NCBI RefSeq assembly: GCF_002794355.1
Contig: NZ_PGOI01000008.1
Location: 710,399-774,398 of the forward strand
Length of the DNA: 64,000 nt
Source of the DNA: Pseudorhodobacter sp. MZDSW-24AT
GTDB taxonomy: Bacteria > Pseudomonadota > Alphaproteobacteria > Rhodobacterales > Rhodobacteraceae
Reading direction: 5' to 3'
A program made the position numbers and the translations under genes. This document shows, piece by piece, positions 61,701 to 64,000 of this stretch; positions within the stretch are counted from its first letter, which is position 1, and every line of letters starts with the position of its first letter. The notes under the pieces are model-generated. The model saw nothing but the letters and a program-made list of their open reading frames with translations, had not been told where the DNA came from and did not search any database.

Positions 61701-62940
61701 TCGGCGCCGCGATCGTCACCCCGCCATCGTTCGCGCTGTTGTTCGCTGGGTTCGGGTCGACGGGCCCGCCGGAAGCGATGCTCGCCGTGTTGGTCGCCTG
61801 TCCTGCCGCAACGGCTGTCGTGGTGATCGTGATGGGGCCAAGCGCGACATTCGCCCCCGGTCCACTCCCGGCCGCGCGACGGAAGGTCAGAAGCTGGCCT
61901 GACTGCTCCACGGTCCAACCCGGCGCGGAGACGCTGTCAATCGTGTAACTCGCCGGTATCGTGTCCAAGACCTCGATGTCGGTGGGCGAGTCGCCGGTGT
62001 ATTGCGGCGTCAAGGTAAAGGTCACAGAGCTGCCCAGCAGGATGACGCCAGAAGGGCTGCGGGATTTGGTGATCGAAAGATCGCTTCCTTCGGTCACAAC
62101 CGTGTTCTGCAACGCCTCGTTATTCGTCGACACCGGATCTGGCGGAGTCCCGCCGGAAACAGTCCCGACCGCCGTGATGGTCGAGCCGGAAGCCGCGGAA
62201 ATCTGCCCTTGGAAAACCCTGTCCACCGACCCGCCAACAGGAATCGGCCCTGCGATTGTGCAGGCGTAGCTTGACCCAGAAAGCACGCACCCGGGCGGTG
62301 GCAAGACTCCGACGATGCCCGCGGGAATGGGAAACTGCAAAGCAACATTGCTCGCCGCATCCGGCCCGTTGTTGGTGATAGAAAAGCTATAATCAATGAC
62401 AGAGCCCGCCGATCCGCTGGGCGGGGCACTCAGCGTCAGACTGATGTCAGCACCTGCGGTGACAGTGGTGGTTTCCGTCTGGCTGTTGTTGGCGCCGTTG
62501 GTATCGCCCTCCGTTGGAAGAGAGGCACCGAATTCCACGGTGCCAGCCGTGCGCGTCAGAACTTCTGCCGTCAGGCTGGCCTGCGCATCAGACACAAGCG
62601 CGGGCACTTCACACAGAACGGTGGACGGGCCGAGCGAGGGCGTCGGGCTACACCCTGTAATGGTTCCGGACGCGCCAGTGAAAGTCGTGTTCGCCGGGAT
62701 GTTCAGCTCGATCGTGGTGGGCGGCGCGGTGTCAAATCCATCATTCGTAACGGTGATCTGATACGCGATCGTGCCACCCGCCGCTGTCGGATCAGAGCCC
62801 GTGTCGGAAAGGTTCAAAACCCAGTCCACGCTTTGCGCCCGGGCCTGCCCCATCGTGGCAACAAGGGCGAACACCACAACCAAACCGAACAGGATTTTGT
62901 TCAGGAAAGACACGACTCTGTGGCGACGGTTGCGCAACAC
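55786..62940 (-). CDS. Giant secreted DUF11-repeat surface protein
   Basis: A 2384-residue protein. The signal sequence is LNKILFGLVVVFALVATMGQARA; the start is uncertain (GTG at 62940 or GTG at 62913, and the frame stays open upstream). Residues about 40-1100 are tandem DUF11 beta-sandwich domains with blocks such as NLSDTGSDPTAAGGTIAYQI and ITNAGPQTATSVTVSD. An SdrD-B/CNA-B-like domain (SIAGTVFRDFADDGALNDSD) lies at about 1123-1187. About 1430-2000 are four long repeats with acidic Ca-binding-like loops. A second CNA-B-like domain (TVIGRVFDDPNQDGYFND) lies near 2160-2240, then a C-terminal module of distant OmpA-like flavour. There is no sorting signal or Type I repeat. It is probably an adhesin or matrix protein handled by the barrel protein encoded next. 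Confidence 0.85.
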   Translation of the reverse strand: MLRNRRHRVVSFLNKILFGLVVVFALVATMGQARAQSVDWVLNLSDTGSDPTAAGGTIAYQITVTNDGFDTAPPTTIELNIPANTTFTGASGTITGCSPTPSLGPSTVLCEVPALVSDAQASLTAEVLTRTAGTVEFGASLPTEGDTNGANNSQTETTTVTAGADISLTLSAPPSGSAGSVIDYSFSITNNGPDAASNVALQFPIPAGIVGVLPPPGCVLSGSSYACTIAGPIPVGGSVDRVFQGQISAASGSTITAVGTVSGGTPPDPVSTNNEALQNTVVTEGSDLSITKSRSPSGVILLGSSVTFTLTPQYTGDSPTDIEVLDTIPASYTIDSVSAPGWTVEQSGQLLTFRRAAGSGPGANVALGPITITTTAVAAGQATNTASIASGGPVDPNPANNSANDGGVTIAAPTVDLEARKTGPVPALVVVGNTYDFQISAANLGNAGFFGTLVMTDTIPAGLSVTAVASNGWSCTPAASLAEPLVGPVDLVCTRDYTSLAPLAPGAAAPPVTIETLVTETGALLNTMTVSTLNANIEETNLSNNTVGYGVSGSVTADAADIGVIKTAALASLPAGEVQTFRLEITNAGPQTATSVTVSDALSGHINNLSGPTGAGFVSSSVVANSASGLSCSSSPAGGTGRSLTCEIEELPVCTTGVSCPVITVEVRPGGNAGSRTNTATAVSDTIADPNFDDNTGSDVFSVEARADVTVTKAASADPVAAGQNLTYVVSARNLANGLSSAANVTVTDTLPADLTFVSAVPSSGTCSAAPASGSVTGPGNDLVVCNLGSINNGAQQTVTITARPNLVTRGTSLTNSADVTTTTIETDTTNNSTSVTTAVAEPTIDLLVNKVDSIDPLPAGDATTYTITVTNLGPSAAENVVVTDRMPATTLTYQSHSIAADGVCSAVPAVGSFGETLTCSFPYMAPGATRTITVSALGVVKGTGINSVSVESDETALGFESITSNNEAEERTTVRTRADVEVYSKTSDPGTVGLREPFTYVIGVRNNTGPGRAEADNVVVSDTLPSGMVLTGPPTVAVIAGTASLTTCTGAAGGTSFSCSLGSLSGGVSGSGGTVEITVPVVVNAISGTPQTFTNTASVETSSFDEVPSNNSNAGPVVVTGSSIAGTVFRDFADDGALNDSDTGIGGVTLTLTSTDVNGAPITLTTTSASDGTYRFAFLPEGTYVITQGAISEAHLTDGQTAAGDAGGTVATPVQITGITLGADEQATGYLFPKIPQARVAIAKAVESGPALNPDGSFTVSFRLRVANLGLEALENIDVTDTLQGAAPSFGSYVVLSAPLTDPMASGSYTVLAGPTGSCGGLVSGYTGAGSDTLASGFGLAAGASCAIDLQLRVQSPNPLPPALTNGGTYLNQAVVTAEGVLSGQTSQTNPQLTDLSDNGTLADRNGNGIGNEAGENDPTPVAPFAATAEISLIKSLAGITDADDDGLIEVGDLVSYTFAVRNTGNVPLVDVTVTDPLLEVVGGPISLAVGASDTSTFTGTYVLTQDDIDLGYVENTAFVTANGVTSAGDPVLDDSGNPVVAEDVSDSGTNPDPAGTPVADPEATETPDGTGATDGDPTNDPTVAILAPSARIQLIKSVASVTDTSGDGLIGAGDTVAYVFSVTNTGNLRLNDVTIDDPLVSVAGGPIELAIGETNATAFTAAYVLTQADVDRGYVQNSAIVSGVAVTTAGTPVTDGSGEPITATAVSDAGTNPDAESTPVADPLATETPDGTGATDGDPTNDPTVALLRQEPGIRLIKRLAGTVDVNENGFVDVGDIANYSFDVTNIGNVGLEVTIADSIAAVIGGAVTLAAGETDTDSFTASYTITEADLTRGYVENTALARGAAVAEDGTPLVDGDGEPIVVTDVSDTGTNPDGSAIPDPEAVETPNGDGTTDGDPTNDPTVLPVGNPEISLSIEIADIEDTNGNGIIDAGDIIAYTFTVTNTGGVPLADVDMVRSSLSLPLDLVCTPISLAVGETQTLTCTGNTYSITAADVTNGTVSLSGTVNGTAISGVVVSDDDAVVSPTLLVGGLSITKTADRSLVNLGDVVRYTVTVTNDSTTLTTVTNIVDVLPRGFVYQLGTATLDGLAVEPTRSGRSLTWEAVSLPPGGSVAAVFDVLVGASVRPGTHDNVARAVSPLTGLAVSRDAIATVRVAAEPVFACATVIGRVFDDPNQDGYFNDEPPEDRSVITDQTYYADKLGVDPQASGEKGLPGVRLISPNGLAITTDQYGRFSVPCAALPADIGSNFMLKLDTRTLPSGYRLTTENPRVVRVTPGMITKLNFGATAARIVRIDLSRTAFAENGAPRAELVTALDRLVNDIASTPVMVRISYVLGPDETAGQGRERTRAVEKLLRRMWPSQGRYQLNLESVLQRQPVGEGKK
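57145..58650 (-). repeat. Long tandem repeats inside the DUF11 gene (about 480 bp period)
   Basis: Three to four consecutive units of about 160 codons. Each opens with a LIKSLAG-like strand and an acidic loop (DADDDGLIEVGD, DTSGDGLIGAGD, DVNENGFVDVGD, DTNGNGIIDAGD) and ends with ETPDGTGATDGDPTNDPTV. The DNA word GTCGGGTCATT (plus strand) recurs at 57227, 57704 and 58190, 477 and 486 bases apart. The units are candidates for recombination and copy-number change. Confidence 0.8.
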
Positions 62941-63358
62941 GTCATGAAGGCTCAGCGCGCCGTTCTGCGCCGCAGGTTCGATATGCCCTGTCAGAGACCC
63001 TGTAAACTGCTGTTTTTTTAAGCTGCGCGAGATCGGCCATTCAAATTCAACCGCGCCAGGGGCACGGTGAAAGGCTTGCGTCCGAACTGCGGTCTTTTCG
63101 CCACAGAAACCATGACCACAGCGCCACAGATCCGCACCTTCTCGTCTTCGTTCTGTCGGGTCTCACGCATCGCTGACGGCTTGCCCCCTCAGGCCTCCCG
63201 CCGAACCCGCACCTTGCCCGCGCGGCGGCGCGGAAGGTCTTGCCTGTCAATCGGCGTTCAAAACTGCCCCTTATCGGCGCCCAATTCCCCCCTATGCGGC
63301 GGGGAGATGAGGGCCTGAGCCGACAGCACGGATCAGAGGGCGGAGGTGGCTCAGGCGC
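62941..63358. other. Region upstream of the giant surface gene, with IS21-type debris
   Basis: About 420 bases. The promoter of the giant gene should lie here on the minus strand, but no clear -35/-10 pair or ribosome site is visible. A T-run (62984-62990 region) stands out. The right part resembles the edge of an IS21 element. No gene is recognised; frames are open on the minus strand through much of the region. Confidence 0.45.
63245..63290. repeat. IS21-type terminal repeat remnant
   Basis: TGTCAATCGGCGTTCAAAAC is followed by two tandem copies of an ATCGGCG(T/C)(T/C)CAA...CCCC word, at 63250-63270 and 63273-63290. IS21 elements carry multiple short repeats of exactly this style at their ends (TGTCAATCGGCG... 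and ATCGGCGTxCAAAA...CCCC). No istA or istB gene is in the window, so this is an isolated end. Confidence 0.6.
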
Positions 63359-63414
63359 TGATCCGAACCGCCCCGGGTTTGCCGGAGGGCAAAACTTTCG
63401 GAGAATTGCCTGTT

Positions 63415-63790
63415 ATGGAACAGACATCAAAGAACAAGACCGCGAAGCCGTATTCACCCGAGTTTCGCGAACGCGCGGTGCGGCTGGTGGTGGAACACCG
63501 CGATGAGTATCAAAGCGAAGCTGCCGCACTGACGGCGATTGCAGGTAAATTGGGTTTTTCGCCGGACAGCTTTCGGGTTTGGCTGCGTCAAGCTCAGCGC
63601 GAGGGTGGCGAGCGGCCGGGTCAGACGACGGCTGAGAAAGCCCGGATCAAGGAGTTGGAGCGTGAGATGCGCGAACTCCGTCAAGCCAACGAGATCCTGA
63701 AGAAGGCGTCAGCGTATTTTGCGATGGTGCGGAAGGCAGTGCGGCATTGCTTCAGCACTGCCTGTAGCGGCTCGACCGCCCGTTTCGCAA
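63415..63790 (+). pseudogene. IS3-family transposase OrfA, interrupted near its 3' end
   Basis: The frame begins MEQTSKNKTAKPYSPEFRER and continues AVRLVVEHRDEYQSEAAALT, the helix-turn-helix of OrfA, then a leucine zipper (KARIKELEREMRELRQANEILKKASAYFA). Just after YFA the expected AELDRPF tail is displaced by about 40 bases of hairpin-forming sequence; the tail resumes at CTCGACCGCCCG (63771 onwards). The full-length reading to 63807 is therefore an artefact of the insertion. Confidence 0.82.
63727..63768. repeat. Palindromic insertion in IS3 orfA
   Basis: About 40 bases between GCGATGG and GGCTCGACCGCCCG that are absent from the normal orfA reading. AGGCAGTGC (63734-63742) and GCACTGCCT (63755-63763) form a 9-bp stem with a 12-base loop. 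It looks like a short mobile palindrome or REP-like unit that entered the element. Confidence 0.65.
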
Positions 63791-64000
63791 ATGACTGCTT
63801 TCATTGAAGAACACCGCGGAACATACGGGGTCGAGCCGATGTGAAAAATTCTACAAATCGCCCCGTTCCTAGCCCGGCAGGCGAATTGCAAGGCAATTTT
63901 GCCGAGAGGGGACCTATTCTGACCCGCGGGCCATCGCATATGATCCTGACCGGGCTTCAGCCCGGGCCAAGTCCGATGCCGCCTTGATCCTCAAGATCAA
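63791..64000 (+). pseudogene. IS3-family transposase OrfB, 5' part, broken
   Basis: ATG at 63791 gives MTAFIEEHRGTYGVEPM, then TGA (63842-63844) where the family has Cys (GVEPMCKIL), then KILQIAP. About 43 extra bases follow, after which YSDPRAIAYDPDRASARAKS and DAALILKIK resume in another frame to the window edge. The catalytic DDE part lies outside. Confidence 0.8.
63866..63911. repeat. Second palindromic insertion, in IS3 orfB
   Basis: Between GCCCCG (ending 63865) and ACCTATTCTGACC (from 63912) lie about 46 bases that shift the frame. GGCGAATTGC (63880-63889) and GCAATTTTGCC (63893-63903) form a stem with a 3-base loop, flanked by CCC/GGG. The sequence is unrelated to the insertion in orfA. 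Confidence 0.65.

Larger units (their letters stand above)
63359..64000 (+). mobile_element. Degenerate IS3-family insertion sequence (right end outside the window)
   Basis: The left end is near 63359-63366, where a sequence of the style TGATCCGAACCGCCCCGGG, typical of IS3-group ends, begins about 50 bases before orfA. orfA and the start of orfB follow with clear IS3 resemblance, but both are broken (a nonsense codon and two short palindromic insertions). The element continues past position 64000. Confidence 0.8.

Noticed and set aside
63415..63807. An intact 130-residue OrfA
   Set aside because: The last ~27 codons come from a palindromic insertion and read-through; the normal OrfA tail is displaced.

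Overview
The window is GC-rich bacterial DNA and looks like a member of the alphaproteobacterial family Rhodobacteraceae. I infer this from the large number of TRAP and ABC uptake systems, the gene style (4-bp ATGA overlaps, GGAG-type ribosome sites, heavy third-position G/C) and the protein families present. No rRNA, tRNA, CRISPR array or replication origin was seen. Nearly all of the window is metabolic and transport 'lifestyle' DNA arranged as separate regulator-plus-operon modules; the right edge is transposon debris.

Layout from left to right. 1-159: start of a calcium/sodium antiporter running off the left edge. 410-3467: marR-emrB-emrA type drug efflux operon with a palindromic operator. 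3725-11163: a LacI-controlled operon joining a spermidine/putrescine-type ABC transporter to a nucleoside hydrolase and an adenine deaminase, probably import and salvage of a purine nucleoside. 11487-13277: a divergent GntR regulator and AbrB-type membrane protein. 13278-14272: decayed DNA with a histidine-kinase fragment. 14273-22800: a carbohydrate locus (AGE-family epimerase, DUF2264 protein, fused TRAP permease, TRAP binding protein, GH88 unsaturated glucuronyl hydrolase, LacI regulator). 22921-23820: LysR regulator. 24687-27791: a ZrgA-like histidine-rich protein, LolD/MacB-type ABC pair and DUF3299 protein, probably zinc handling, followed by a secreted metallo-beta-lactamase-fold protein (28108-29421).

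29689-37944 is a tartrate-type locus: TAXI-TRAP transporter, LysR regulator, tartrate/isopropylmalate-type dehydrogenase, glycerate 2-kinase interrupted by an in-frame TAG, and pyruvate kinase. The chain would carry tartrate through D-glycerate and 2-phosphoglycerate to pyruvate. An 18-bp motif is shared by the promoters of the transporter and the catabolic genes. 38194-42942 holds a sulfate ABC operon (small unknown protein, cysP, cysT, cysW and a short cysA ending beside an IS5 remnant) with an Rrf2 regulator. 43155-44754 has an Lrp regulator, a GHSLG hydrolase, a tiny membrane protein and a probable gene stub. 44646-52116 is a peptide-type ABC system split around a central XRE-cupin regulator: M24 peptidase, GAF protein and binding protein on the minus strand, DppBCDF-like genes on the plus strand.

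52202-62940 is the most unusual block: a 2384-residue secreted DUF11-repeat protein with EF-hand-like loops, directly coupled (stop and start share one base) to a 1194-residue outer-membrane beta-barrel-like protein. The right end (about 63245-64000) has IS21-type terminal repeats and an IS3-family element. Its orfA/orfB region has been broken by a nonsense change and by two short, unrelated hairpin-forming insertions.
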